A stretch of 12,838 nucleotides of DNA, taken from assembly GCA_937915335.1 (NCBI GenBank), contig CALDLZ010000365.1:1-12838 (forward strand), written 5' to 3'. Both the position numbers and the translations under genes were made by a program. The notes under the pieces are model-generated. The model was not told the origin of the DNA. It saw nothing but the letters and a program-made list of their open reading frames with translations, and made no database searches. Origin of the DNA: an uncultured Faecalibacterium sp. Its GTDB lineage: Bacteria > Bacillota > Clostridia > Oscillospirales > Ruminococcaceae. Shown piece by piece: positions 1-5,016 of this stretch. Each line of letters starts with the position of its first letter. Position 1 is the first letter of the stretch.

Positions 1-14
1 GCGCCTCCGGCATA

Positions 15-126
15 TGTGGAGGAGGTCAAAGGGCGGGCAAGGAGATCCCGCCGCCTTCCACACTAGCTTCCAGTGGGGAGTATGCAGCCCCATGCGTCAG
101 GCTGTGCCGCCTACGGGGTCGGCGGT
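15..126. other. cluster of GC-rich inverted repeats at the left edge
   Basis: Three potential hairpins follow each other. The first is nested: TGTGGAGG (15-22) faces CCTTCCACA (54-62), and inside it GGCGGG (32-37) pairs with CCCGCC (47-52). The second is TGGGG (74-78) with CCCCA (88-92). The third is CCGCC (107-111) with GGCGG (121-125), which overlaps the 3' end of the leftward gene. No convincing coding frame covers 1-110. Read leftward, the first hairpin could end the early transcript, but it is followed only by CTTTG, so it is a weak terminator. It may instead be a structured RNA or a DNA-binding region. No known RNA family was recognised. Confidence 0.3.
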
Positions 127-362
127 GAATCGGTGCGAAGCTGTGAAATCGAACCACATCCCATCTCCCGGGTCGGTAGGGTGCCCCAATGCACACCTCG
201 CATAGAAGCAGCCCACGAAACGATTGGGGGTGAAAAAGCCGTGTCTCGGGTATCCCTTTCGGCACCATTGATAAGGATGTACGTTGCATTCGGGCAGCGC
301 AGCTCGCGTTCATCGGCCAGCTTGGTGAAACTGTCTTTCGGCATTCTAATAGTTTTCATCAT
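111..362 (-). CDS. small phage protein of unknown function
   Basis: This encodes about 83 residues beginning MMKTIRMPKDSFTKLADERE. The start is well supported: GGAGGG lies about 7 nt upstream, and the stop codon of the preceding gene directly abuts the ATGATG start (TGA-ATG-ATG), so the two genes should be translationally coupled. The start may be 362 or 359. The first 30 or so residues look like a normal small phage protein, while the C-terminal half is rich in Ser, Pro, Arg and Trp and looks less like a folded domain, which could reflect a frameshift or a diverged tail. I do not recognise the family. Position suggests an early-operon protein expressed from the leftward promoter at 703-731. 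Confidence 0.5.
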   Translation of the reverse strand: MMKTIRMPKDSFTKLADERELRCPNATYILINGAERDTRDTAFSPPIVSWAASMRGVHWGTLPTREMGCGSISQLRTDSPPTP

Positions 363-602
363 TCAGCCCTCCACTAGTTCGTAATGCTTGATGCTTCCGG
401 AAACGTAGTAGCGGCATTTGAAGCGCTCGACCACTCGCAGCAGCTTTTCCAGTTCGGCAACGGCAACGCCAGATGTGCCATTATCCAGCAGGCGGTTCGC
501 TACGCGGTCGTCTGCGAACTCGACGGTGTAACAGGTCTCCCCGGTGATTTTCTCGCCGTTCTCGATTTCCAGAGTATCGTAAGTGATATTCAGTTTCTTC
601 AT
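363..602 (-). CDS. small phage early protein of unknown function
   Basis: This is a 79-residue acidic protein beginning MKKLNITYDTLEIENGEKI, with no membrane segment or signal peptide. AGGAGG lies 8 nt before the ATG at 602, in the AT-rich leader that follows the leftward promoter. It is the first gene of the leftward early transcript, about 95 nt from the predicted transcription start, and its TGA abuts the ATG of the next gene. In temperate phages this position is often held by Cro, excision or early regulatory proteins, but no helix-turn-helix is evident here, so no function is assigned. It should be repressed in the lysogen through the operators at 681-755. Confidence 0.7.
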   Translation of the reverse strand: MKKLNITYDTLEIENGEKITGETCYTVEFADDRVANRLLDNGTSGVAVAELEKLLRVVERFKCRYYVSGSIKHYELVEG

Positions 603-680
603 GGTGTTTTCCTCCTATTTTTTAACTCTTTTTTTCGTGCGTTCTATCTTGCTTTTGATATTTAAGTGTGCTATTCTGTA

Positions 681-696
681 AGTAACTTGAGTTACT
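681..696. promoter_or_regulatory. operator 1 of the lysogeny switch
   Basis: AGTAACTTGAGTTACT is a perfect inverted repeat: two 7-bp half sites AGTAACT/AGTTACT around a 2-bp centre. It lies over the predicted start point of the leftward promoter. It is the best match of three related sites spaced 29-30 bp centre to centre, and is the presumed binding site of the repressor at 792-1148. Confidence 0.75.
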
Positions 697-702
697 GTGT
701 AC

Positions 703-731
703 AGTATAGTAGTTACTCTATTAACTGTAAA
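703..731 (-). promoter_or_regulatory. leftward early promoter (PL-like)
   Basis: Read on the minus strand, TTTACA (726-731) and TATACT (703-708) are separated by 17 bp, a near-consensus sigma-70/SigA promoter. It should drive the leftward genes starting at 602. Operator 2 lies between and overlaps the two hexamers and operator 1 covers the start point, so a bound repressor would block it. Confidence 0.75.
711..726. promoter_or_regulatory. operator 2 of the lysogeny switch
   Basis: AGTTACTCTATTAACT has half sites AGTTACT and (reverse) AGTTAAT around a 2-bp centre, the same geometry as operator 1 with mismatches. It sits in the spacer of the leftward promoter. Confidence 0.6.
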
Positions 732-736
732 ACTTT

Positions 737-764
737 TTGAGTAACTTTTTTAACTTTGTAGAAT
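737..764 (+). promoter_or_regulatory. candidate repressor promoter (PRM-like)
   Basis: TTGAGT (737-742) and TAGAAT (759-764) are 16 bp apart and point to the repressor gene. Operator 3 (740-755) overlaps the -35 box and spacer, giving a simple route to negative autoregulation. The match is weaker than that of the leftward promoter. Confidence 0.5.
740..755. promoter_or_regulatory. operator 3 of the lysogeny switch
   Basis: AGTAACTTTTTTAACT keeps one perfect half site (AGTAACT) and a degenerate one (reverse AGTTAAA) around a 2-bp centre. It is centred 29 bp from operator 2. Being the most degenerate of the three, it is likely the last to be filled and the one that limits repressor synthesis. 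Confidence 0.5.
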
Positions 765-791
765 TTGTACAAAATATAGGCGGTGGCTATT

Positions 792-1148
792 ATGACATTT
801 TACGAGAAGTACTTGGAGCTTTGCGCAAGTGTGGATAAAACTCCTTCTGGTGCCGCGTTAGAGATGGGGCTTTCTAAGCCAACTGTAAACCGCTGGAAAA
901 AAGGAGGTGGCATTACAGACGCTACCGCCCGAAAGGTTGCGGCCTACTTCAATGTACCTGTGGCATACCTCAACGGCGAGACTGACGATCCCGCACCTGT
1001 ACCAACCCATGAAGATCCTGAGCAAAAAGAAAAAGCCCCCCAGTCAGACGTTGACCGCCTGACTGAAGGGCTGAACAAGGAAAGCCTCCAAAAGCTGTAC
1101 GAGTATGCCAAGCTGCTGAAGCTTGGGCAGGAACAAGGGAAAGAATAA
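792..1148 (+). CDS. XRE-family phage repressor (CI-like, short form)
   Basis: The product is about 118 residues. Residues 10-60 form an XRE helix-turn-helix: the stretch PSGAALEMGLSKPTVNRWKK contains the two core helices, followed by a segment ending in AYFNVPVAYLNG that is typical of the repressor fold. A Pro/Glu-rich linker then leads to a C-terminal helical segment (TEGLNKESLQKLYEYAKLLK), probably for dimerisation. There is no LexA-like Ser/Lys peptidase domain, so induction by RecA-stimulated self-cleavage is unlikely. The ATG at 792 is preferred over the in-frame GTG at 783 because TAGGCGG lies at a workable distance from 792 but overlaps 783. It diverges from the leftward early operon across three operators and is the likely lysogeny regulator. 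Confidence 0.85.
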   Translation: MTFYEKYLELCASVDKTPSGAALEMGLSKPTVNRWKKGGGITDATARKVAAYFNVPVAYLNGETDDPAPVPTHEDPEQKEKAPQSDVDRLTEGLNKESLQKLYEYAKLLKLGQEQGKE

Positions 1149-1201
1149 CACAAACATACCTATATAGTACAATTATAATAGTGTGAAATTAGTTAAATGC
1201 G

Positions 1202-1230
1202 TTGTAAATATCACTTATAAGTGATATAAT
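1202..1230 (+). promoter_or_regulatory. promoter with palindromic operator of the TAC operon
   Basis: TTGTAA (1202-1207) and a perfect TATAAT (1225-1230) are spaced exactly 17 bp. A perfect 20-bp palindrome, ATATCACTTATAAGTGATAT (1208-1227), fills the whole spacer and enters the -10 box. This is the arrangement expected for autorepression of a toxin-antitoxin operon by its DNA-binding antitoxin (the XRE protein at 1676-2095). It differs in sequence from the prophage operators, so the cassette appears independently regulated. Confidence 0.8.
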
Positions 1231-1250
1231 AGGATAGACGTGGATGGGAT

Positions 1251-1673
1251 GTGGTTAACCTGAACGAAATTCAAATTTTGATACTTCTTAAAGAGCTTTT
1301 TGATAGATATGCGAACATGCTATCCATTCACCGTTCTTTTATTCCGGAAGTTATAAATCTTCTTGGAAAAGGTGGTGCTGAAAGTCAATTTATCTCTAAA
1401 CTCGAAGAATATGTTGTAAACCTCCAAAATTATGGAGACTCCTGTATTGGTGGAAAAGGTTCAGCTATGGAGCATCTTGTAGGGTAAGCTCCACTATGCT
1501 CTATGCGATTTCTGTTTTCCGGTTCAAATGTAAGAGTTCTTTTTGTTTATCAGGATGGAATCGTTTATATTTTAAGCGCTTTTTATGAACGGACTGGTCA
1601 CAATAATACTGAGTATTCTAAATACATTCCCGTTGCAAAGCAGCGTTTCGCTGAACTCAAAAAGGAGGGCTGA
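1251..1673 (+). pseudogene. RelE/HigB-type toxin of a TAC module, interrupted by an in-frame stop
   Basis: One frame runs from 1251 to a TGA at 1671-1673 (140 sense-length codons) but carries a TAA at 1485-1487 after EHLVG. Beyond the stop the same frame continues as MRFLFSGSNVRVLFVYQDG and IVYILSAFYERTGHNNTEYS, then ends KQRFAELKKEG. This is the signature C-terminal half of the phage-derived Gp49-like/HigB toxin family: an LR-like strand, an R-V-L-F strand, a hydrophobic strand followed by F-x-(K/E)-(K/R)-T, and a final helix. These toxins are ribosome-dependent mRNA endonucleases. No frameshift is needed, only one base change at the stop. The start is uncertain (GTG at 1251 chosen). AAAGGAGGG at the gene's end serves the antitoxin 2 nt downstream. 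An ATG at 1503 could restart translation but has no ribosome site. Loss may have detoxified the locus, or the stop may be a sequencing error. Confidence 0.7.
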
Positions 1674-1675
1674 AT

Positions 1676-2095
1676 ATGTCTTGCAAAGCAACTATATATG
1701 ATTTAATTGATGCTTTAACCAAAAACATGACCGTTGCAGATATGGCAAAAACTGCAATAAATATCCAAATCCAGCAGATGATTCACGATACCCGCCGGGC
1801 AAAGGGCTGGACGCAAAAGGACCTCGCTGGAAAAATGGGCGTAAAACAAAGCCTTGTTTCCCGTTGGGAGAGTGGGGATTGCAACTATACCATTGATACG
1901 TTGGTTGACATTGCTGATGCTTTGGGGCTTTCGGTTCAGTGCCCTTTGAAGCCCGATGATCAGATTGTGTCCACCGAACCCGAAAGCGTGAAGTCTGGTG
2001 CTGCAAACAACACGGCCTATAAAATGACTGGTTTTTCCTCAAATGCAGTTCTTTTTCCTAAGAAGCCTAAAAAGGCTGAAGGGGGTGCAGCATAA
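1676..2095 (+). CDS. XRE antitoxin of a TAC module, with C-terminal extension
   Basis: This is a 139-residue protein. Residues 36-88 are a clear XRE helix-turn-helix (RAKGWTQKDLAGKMGVKQSL, then VSRWESG, then a helix ending ADALGLSV), as in HigA antitoxins. The N-terminal 35 residues are helical. Residues 89-139 form a low-complexity extension with one hydrophobic patch (KMTGFSSNAVLFPKK), longer than a minimal HigA. In TAC modules a C-terminal chaperone-addiction segment of this kind makes the antitoxin depend on the SecB-like partner; assigning that role here is inference. AAAGGAGGG lies about 7 nt before the ATG. The stop overlaps the start of the chaperone gene (TAATG), giving translational coupling. 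It should bind the palindrome at 1208-1227 and neutralise the upstream toxin. Confidence 0.85.
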   Translation: MSCKATIYDLIDALTKNMTVADMAKTAINIQIQQMIHDTRRAKGWTQKDLAGKMGVKQSLVSRWESGDCNYTIDTLVDIADALGLSVQCPLKPDDQIVSTEPESVKSGAANNTAYKMTGFSSNAVLFPKKPKKAEGGAA

Positions 2096-2553
2096 TGGAT
2101 GCAAAACAGTATGAAGCAGATATTCAGTATAAAGGAAGCTTTATTACTGAATGTTCTTTTGATAATAACATCATTGACGCTGTTACTGACTGCGAATTGA
2201 CACATCAACTTTCAGTTTCCGTCAGTGATCAGATTTCTTGTTCTGACCCTTCAAAAAAGGCTGCTTATGTACGACTTATCCTTGATGGTGTATATTCGTT
2301 AAGTGACGGTTCGGATGCGTCTTGCAAATATCACATGGCACTGCACGGTATATTTGAAATTGATAAAGCTGTTCCTGACGAAGATTTTATATCCAAGCTG
2401 TGGTTCAATGGTTCGGCAACACTGTATAGTGTCGCCCGCTCCAAAATGGAAGTCATGTCCTCTATGGTTCTTAATCATGGAAAAATCGAGCTTCCTATGG
2501 TCAATATGTACGAGTTGCTTAAAGCTCAGTCCGAAAAAGAGAACAGCAAATAA
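2095..2553 (+). CDS. SecB-like chaperone of a TAC module
   Basis: This is a 152-residue cytosolic protein without signal peptide or membrane segments. The order of elements matches SecB: an N-terminal strand (IQYKGSFITECSF), two long central strands (QLSVSVSD and AAYVRLILDGVYSL), then GIFEID, the loop FNGSATLYSVARSKMEVMSS corresponding to the SecB LfPYaRe...is region, and finally IELPMVNMYELLKA matching the SecB L-P-x-N-F/M...L ending. SecB binds unfolded proteins as a tetramer; Firmicutes usually lack housekeeping SecB. Linked to an XRE antitoxin by a TAATG overlap, it is best read as the antitoxin-dedicated chaperone of a TAC operon, which folds or protects the antitoxin. The identification rests on motif reading and context rather than on alignment. 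The gene is AT-rich compared with the phage structural genes, consistent with separate acquisition. Confidence 0.75.
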   Translation: MDAKQYEADIQYKGSFITECSFDNNIIDAVTDCELTHQLSVSVSDQISCSDPSKKAAYVRLILDGVYSLSDGSDASCKYHMALHGIFEIDKAVPDEDFISKLWFNGSATLYSVARSKMEVMSSMVLNHGKIELPMVNMYELLKAQSEKENSK

Positions 2554-2554
2554 C

Positions 2555-2630
2555 CCTCGTTCTATGTTTATCCTCCGGGAATGACGGGGTGCCTCATGGC
2601 GTAGAATATCATTCACATGTAAGAACGAGG
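2555..2630 (+). ncRNA. structured RNA candidate with riboswitch-like layout
   Basis: A nested fold can be drawn just after the chaperone stop: CCTCGTTCT (2555-2563) pairs perfectly with AGAACGAGG (2622-2630); ATGT (2564-2567) with ACAT (2615-2618); GAATGA (2579-2584) with TCATTC (2609-2614); and GCC-TCAT-GGC (2591-2600) forms the tip. The 3' arm of the closing stem is also the 5' arm of the terminator at 2621-2659, so the two structures exclude each other. No known RNA class was recognised. Confidence 0.4.
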
Positions 2631-2659
2631 TTTGTTGAATTGCAGATCTCGTTCTTTTT
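2621..2659 (+). terminator. Rho-independent terminator after the TAC operon
   Basis: AAGAACGAG (2621-2629) pairs perfectly with CTCGTTCTT (2648-2656) across an 18-nt loop, and the T run 2655-2659 follows. It ends the toxin-antitoxin-chaperone transcript about 70 nt after the chaperone stop. Its 5' arm can alternatively pair with 2555-2563. Confidence 0.75.
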
Positions 2660-2683
2660 ATGGGTTCTTTTATGTTTGAATGC

Positions 2684-2719
2684 AAAAAAGGCCCCACCGG
2701 CGGCAACCGGCAGGGCCTT
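2684..2719 (-). terminator. terminator of the small leftward gene
   Basis: Read leftward, AAGGCCC (plus-strand GGGCCTT, 2713-2719) pairs with GGGCCTT (plus-strand AAGGCCC, 2688-2694), with an extra CCGG/CCGG pairing inside, followed by a T run (plus-strand A run 2684-2689). It lies 16 nt beyond the stop of the gene at 2736-2945. In the plus direction the stem has only a short T tract and would be a weaker terminator. Confidence 0.8.
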
Positions 2720-2735
2720 AAATGAGCAGGCCACC

Positions 2736-2945
2736 TCAACCGTCCTGCTCTTGTGAGGATTGGGAAATGCGCAGTGCATCTGCGTATGCTTCGAGCTTTT
2801 CCCGATTTTGAAGCGTTAGTTTTATGTAAACCTCTTTGATGTATCGCTTCAATTGCTCTTCCGTCATATCCTGCATTCTGCGTTTCACCCCCATTTTTCT
2901 AATTTGTTCCTCAGTTTCCCGAAATTCTGTGAACCAACTGTTCAC
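2736..2945 (-). CDS. small phage protein of unknown function
   Basis: This is an open frame of 69 residues, charged and almost wholly helical. The segment QDMTEEQLKRYIKEVYIKLT is amphipathic and may form a coiled coil. The start is uncertain. The GTG at 2945 coincides with the predicted transcription start and has no ribosome site. ATG at 2888 (GVKRRMQDMTEE region, preceded by a GGGGGTG stretch) or another internal ATG may be the true start. It has its own promoter (2952-2980), a 19-bp operator-like inverted repeat (2928-2946) and a terminator (2684-2719), so it is a separately controlled single gene, divergent from the integrase. A regulator or an excision-type factor would suit this position, but no helix-turn-helix is evident. 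Confidence 0.6.
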   Translation of the reverse strand: MNSWFTEFRETEEQIRKMGVKRRMQDMTEEQLKRYIKEVYIKLTLQNREKLEAYADALRISQSSQEQDG

Positions 2946-2946
2946 A
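2928..2946. promoter_or_regulatory. operator-like inverted repeat
   Basis: TGTGAAC (2928-2934) and GTTCACA (2940-2946) are perfect 7-bp arms around CAACT. The site lies at the predicted start point of the leftward transcript of the small gene, where a bound protein would block initiation. It differs from both the switch operators and the TAC palindrome. Confidence 0.5.
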
Positions 2947-2951
2947 ACAGT

Positions 2952-2980
2952 ATATTACATCAATTAGTTGTTAAAGTCAA
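2952..2980 (-). promoter_or_regulatory. promoter of the small leftward gene
   Basis: On the minus strand TTGACT (2975-2980) and TAATAT (2952-2957) are exactly 17 bp apart, a near-consensus promoter. The predicted start point is about 2945. Confidence 0.7.
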
Positions 2981-2995
2981 CGATTATCAAAATTT

Positions 2996-3019
2996 TATAA
3001 TGTTGTTGACAAAAGGAGC
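2996..3019 (+). promoter_or_regulatory. -10 box and ribosome site of the integrase gene
   Basis: A perfect TATAAT (2996-3001) precedes the integrase; no good -35 is seen at 16-18 bp, so the promoter may need an activator or be weak. AAAGGAG (about 3013-3019) lies at a standard distance before the ATG at 3025 and fixes the start. Confidence 0.5.
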
Positions 3020-3024
3020 AGAAA

Positions 3025-4128
3025 ATGAAAAAGTGGACTAACACGGCCTTTTGGGTCGAAAAAGAAAAGCGTTGGTGCATCGCCGTGCAGGAAAACGGTA
3101 CCCGCAAACGCTTTTACAGCAGCACTCCCGGACGTACTGGCCAGAGAGAAGCCAACGCCAAGGCTGACGCATGGCTGGATGACAGCATCCGAGACGGAAA
3201 AAAGAAGGCCAGTGTCCTTTATGCCGAATGGATAGAGGAATTGAAGCTGACTTGCGGCACATCCTATGTAATACAATGTCAGCGCTATGGGGAATGCTAC
3301 ATTCTGCCGACCTGTGGAAATATCCGCATTGATGAACTAACCGAGGGAGACCTTCAAAAGGCTATCGACGTATCTTTCAGAAAGCGTTCACAAAAGAAGA
3401 ATCAGCGCAAGCCTATTTCAAACCAGCCATTGAGCCGAAAGACGCTTATGACGATAAGGGCCGCAGAAACAGCCTTTGTCAAGTGGTGCAGAAGGAACAA
3501 ATATACGACGCTGCACCCTGATTTGTCCATCCCCAAAAACGCTCGGATGGGGAAACGCACGATCCTGCAGCCCAATGCCCTGAAGGTTCTGTTCAGCGTA
3601 GATACACGCACCTACTATGGTAAACCGGTTTTTGACGAGTATGTCTATGCCTATCGTTTTGCCGTTGCCACCGGTCTACGCCCCGGAGAATTGATTGGCT
3701 TATGGTATGGGGACATCAAGGGGAACACGGTCAACCTCCGGCGCAGCATCAATGTCCATCGGGAGCAGACCACCGGCAAGAATGAGAATGCCATTCGTTC
3801 CTTTGACATGGGCAAGGAAGCACGGGAAGCCTATGAAGCACAGGTGCATTTCTTGAAAACTCAGGGTATCCAGCTGAACTACAATACACCGCTGTTCCAG
3901 ATTCCGTCCGAACATGCACTCTATCGCCGCTGGGAATCGTACCAGGAAGCAAACGGCCTTGAGCCAAAGGTTTCTCTTTACGAACTGCGTCACACCTTTG
4001 TCAGTGTTGAATCCAGTGTCCTGACGGATAGCCAGTTGAAAATGTTGGTCGGCCACAGCAAAAACATGGACACTTCCGGTGTATACCGTCACGAACTTCA
4101 GGGCCAGCGTGAAGATTTACTTCCATGA
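3025..4128 (+). CDS. int: tyrosine-family phage integrase, 3' end replaced
   Basis: The product is 367 residues. Residues 1-60 are the N-terminal arm-binding region, about 65-165 the SAM-like core-binding domain, and 175-355 the catalytic domain. Catalytic residues are visible: Arg219 in ATGLRPGEL, Lys252 region, Arg322 in YELRHTF (Tyr replaces the first His of the HxxR motif, a common variant in Firmicute integrases), His344 in VGHSKNMDT and the nucleophile Tyr354 in GVYRH. After HELQGQRED the protein ends in LLP-stop, at the point where the sequence joins the tail gene on the opposite strand. Relatives usually continue for a further 10-20 helical residues, so the natural C terminus has probably been cut off. 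It catalyses site-specific recombination between attP and attB. No attP-like region follows, which is odd. Confidence 0.9.
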   Translation: MKKWTNTAFWVEKEKRWCIAVQENGTRKRFYSSTPGRTGQREANAKADAWLDDSIRDGKKKASVLYAEWIEELKLTCGTSYVIQCQRYGECYILPTCGNIRIDELTEGDLQKAIDVSFRKRSQKKNQRKPISNQPLSRKTLMTIRAAETAFVKWCRRNKYTTLHPDLSIPKNARMGKRTILQPNALKVLFSVDTRTYYGKPVFDEYVYAYRFAVATGLRPGELIGLWYGDIKGNTVNLRRSINVHREQTTGKNENAIRSFDMGKEAREAYEAQVHFLKTQGIQLNYNTPLFQIPSEHALYRRWESYQEANGLEPKVSLYELRHTFVSVESSVLTDSQLKMLVGHSKNMDTSGVYRHELQGQREDLLP

Positions 4129-4417
4129 TTTCGAGAACGCTTGCGTGGCCCTGATTAGTTAAATCTTCGTCGTAGATGCCGATGCGGAAAACGACAGCGA
4201 TTTTGTGCGCGGTCATCTGATCCTTGACCCCGCCGCTGTCAAGAACAACGGTGATGTAGGGAAAAGGGTCCTCATCTTCCTCGCTCTTTCGCTGCGGCAA
4301 GTTCTGACGGAACACATGGACAGGCTCCATCTTCCCATCCGGGGTCTTATATCGCCTGTCCTTAAAAAGCTCGGTCAGGTCCTGCTGGAGTCTGACCTGA
4401 AGATCTCTTGCGGTCAT
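4001..4417 (-). CDS. tail protein at the gpU position, truncated and fused to integrase antisense
   Basis: Residues 1 to about 99 (4417 to about 4121) look like a tail-terminator or tail-completion protein: MTARDLQVRLQQDLTELFKD opens a helix, then PFPYITVVLDSGG, IAVVFRIGIYDED and a helix ending SVLEIME. Tail-terminator proteins of siphophages have this size and layout, and the gene sits directly after the gpZ homologue, as gpU does in lambda. From about codon 100 to the stop at 4001 the frame only reads the complement of the integrase gene (Cys-rich, not protein-like). The original C-terminal part is therefore missing. It overlaps the stop of the upstream gene by 4 bp (ATGA). Likely non-functional. 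The specific gpU identity is positional inference. Confidence 0.6.
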   Translation of the reverse strand: MTARDLQVRLQQDLTELFKDRRYKTPDGKMEPVHVFRQNLPQRKSEEDEDPFPYITVVLDSGGVKDQMTAHKIAVVFRIGIYDEDLTNQGHASVLEIMEVNLHAGPEVRDGIHRKCPCFCCGRPTFSTGYPSGHWIQH

Positions 4418-5016
4418 CTGGTCACCCTCTTGATCTCTTTGAGAATGTTGTCCATGAGTTTGTCATAGATTTCCGGCTCAATAACGCCGTATACCCGGTC
4501 TTTGCTGCCGATCATCGTGGGGATGGAGTTCGACAGCAGTTTCTTGATCGGGTAGCGGGTCTTGTGGTATCGCTGGGCGACTGAAACGTGACCGTTGCGG
4601 AATTTCACCAGAAACGCCTTGTTGCTGGATTTCATCAATCCCTTTAGGCTGCTGGAAAGCAGGACCTTGGCTTTCAGAACATCGGGCTTGTCCGGGCCTG
4701 TGCGATACGTGGCGGGCGAAACCTTAAAATCTTTAAGTTCTAGCTGTTCCCCGGTGACATTGATCGTGGCCGTGAGGCTGCTCTCGGTGGCGTTCTGGGT
4801 TTTCATCGCCTTGGTGAAGCGGCCCTGCTTTACCGCATAGGTTTCCTGCGCTTTTTTGGCGAGGTCCTTTTTGGCATCTTTGGCGGTGTCATTGACGGCG
4901 TTCTTCAGCACTCTGCGGCTCTCACTTTTCATGGATCCGAGGGCATCCTCTATGGTGTGGAGAAGATCTTCGTCGAACTCAAACCGAAGGATGCCGTCTG
5001 AAGAAGATACATTCAT
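4414..5016 (-). CDS. minor tail protein, gpZ-like
   Basis: This is a 200-residue basic protein. The N-terminal helical part (SESRRVLKNAVNDTAKDAKK, then YAVKQGRFTKAMK) and the later blocks FLVKFRNGHVSVAQRYHKTR and YPIKKLLSNSIPTMIG match the prophage minor tail protein Z family (lambda gpZ; compare its R-x-G-K-x-x-YPI...IPM ending). gpZ acts at the head-proximal end of the tail during tail completion. The start ATG overlaps the stop of the upstream gene (ATGA at 5013-5016) and its own stop overlaps the next start by 4 bp, so translation is coupled on both sides. Size is close to that of lambda gpZ (about 192). Confidence 0.75.
   Translation of the reverse strand: MNVSSSDGILRFEFDEDLLHTIEDALGSMKSESRRVLKNAVNDTAKDAKKDLAKKAQETYAVKQGRFTKAMKTQNATESSLTATINVTGEQLELKDFKVSPATYRTGPDKPDVLKAKVLLSSSLKGLMKSSNKAFLVKFRNGHVSVAQRYHKTRYPIKKLLSNSIPTMIGSKDRVYGVIEPEIYDKLMDNILKEIKRVTR

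Noticed and set aside
783..791. GTG at 783 as the repressor start
   Set aside because: The only ribosome-site-like sequence, TAGGCGG, overlaps it; the ATG at 792 has proper spacing.
1149..1201. Additional promoter from TATAAT at 1175-1180
   Set aside because: No acceptable -35 box lies 16-18 bp upstream, and the promoter at 1202-1230 is much better.
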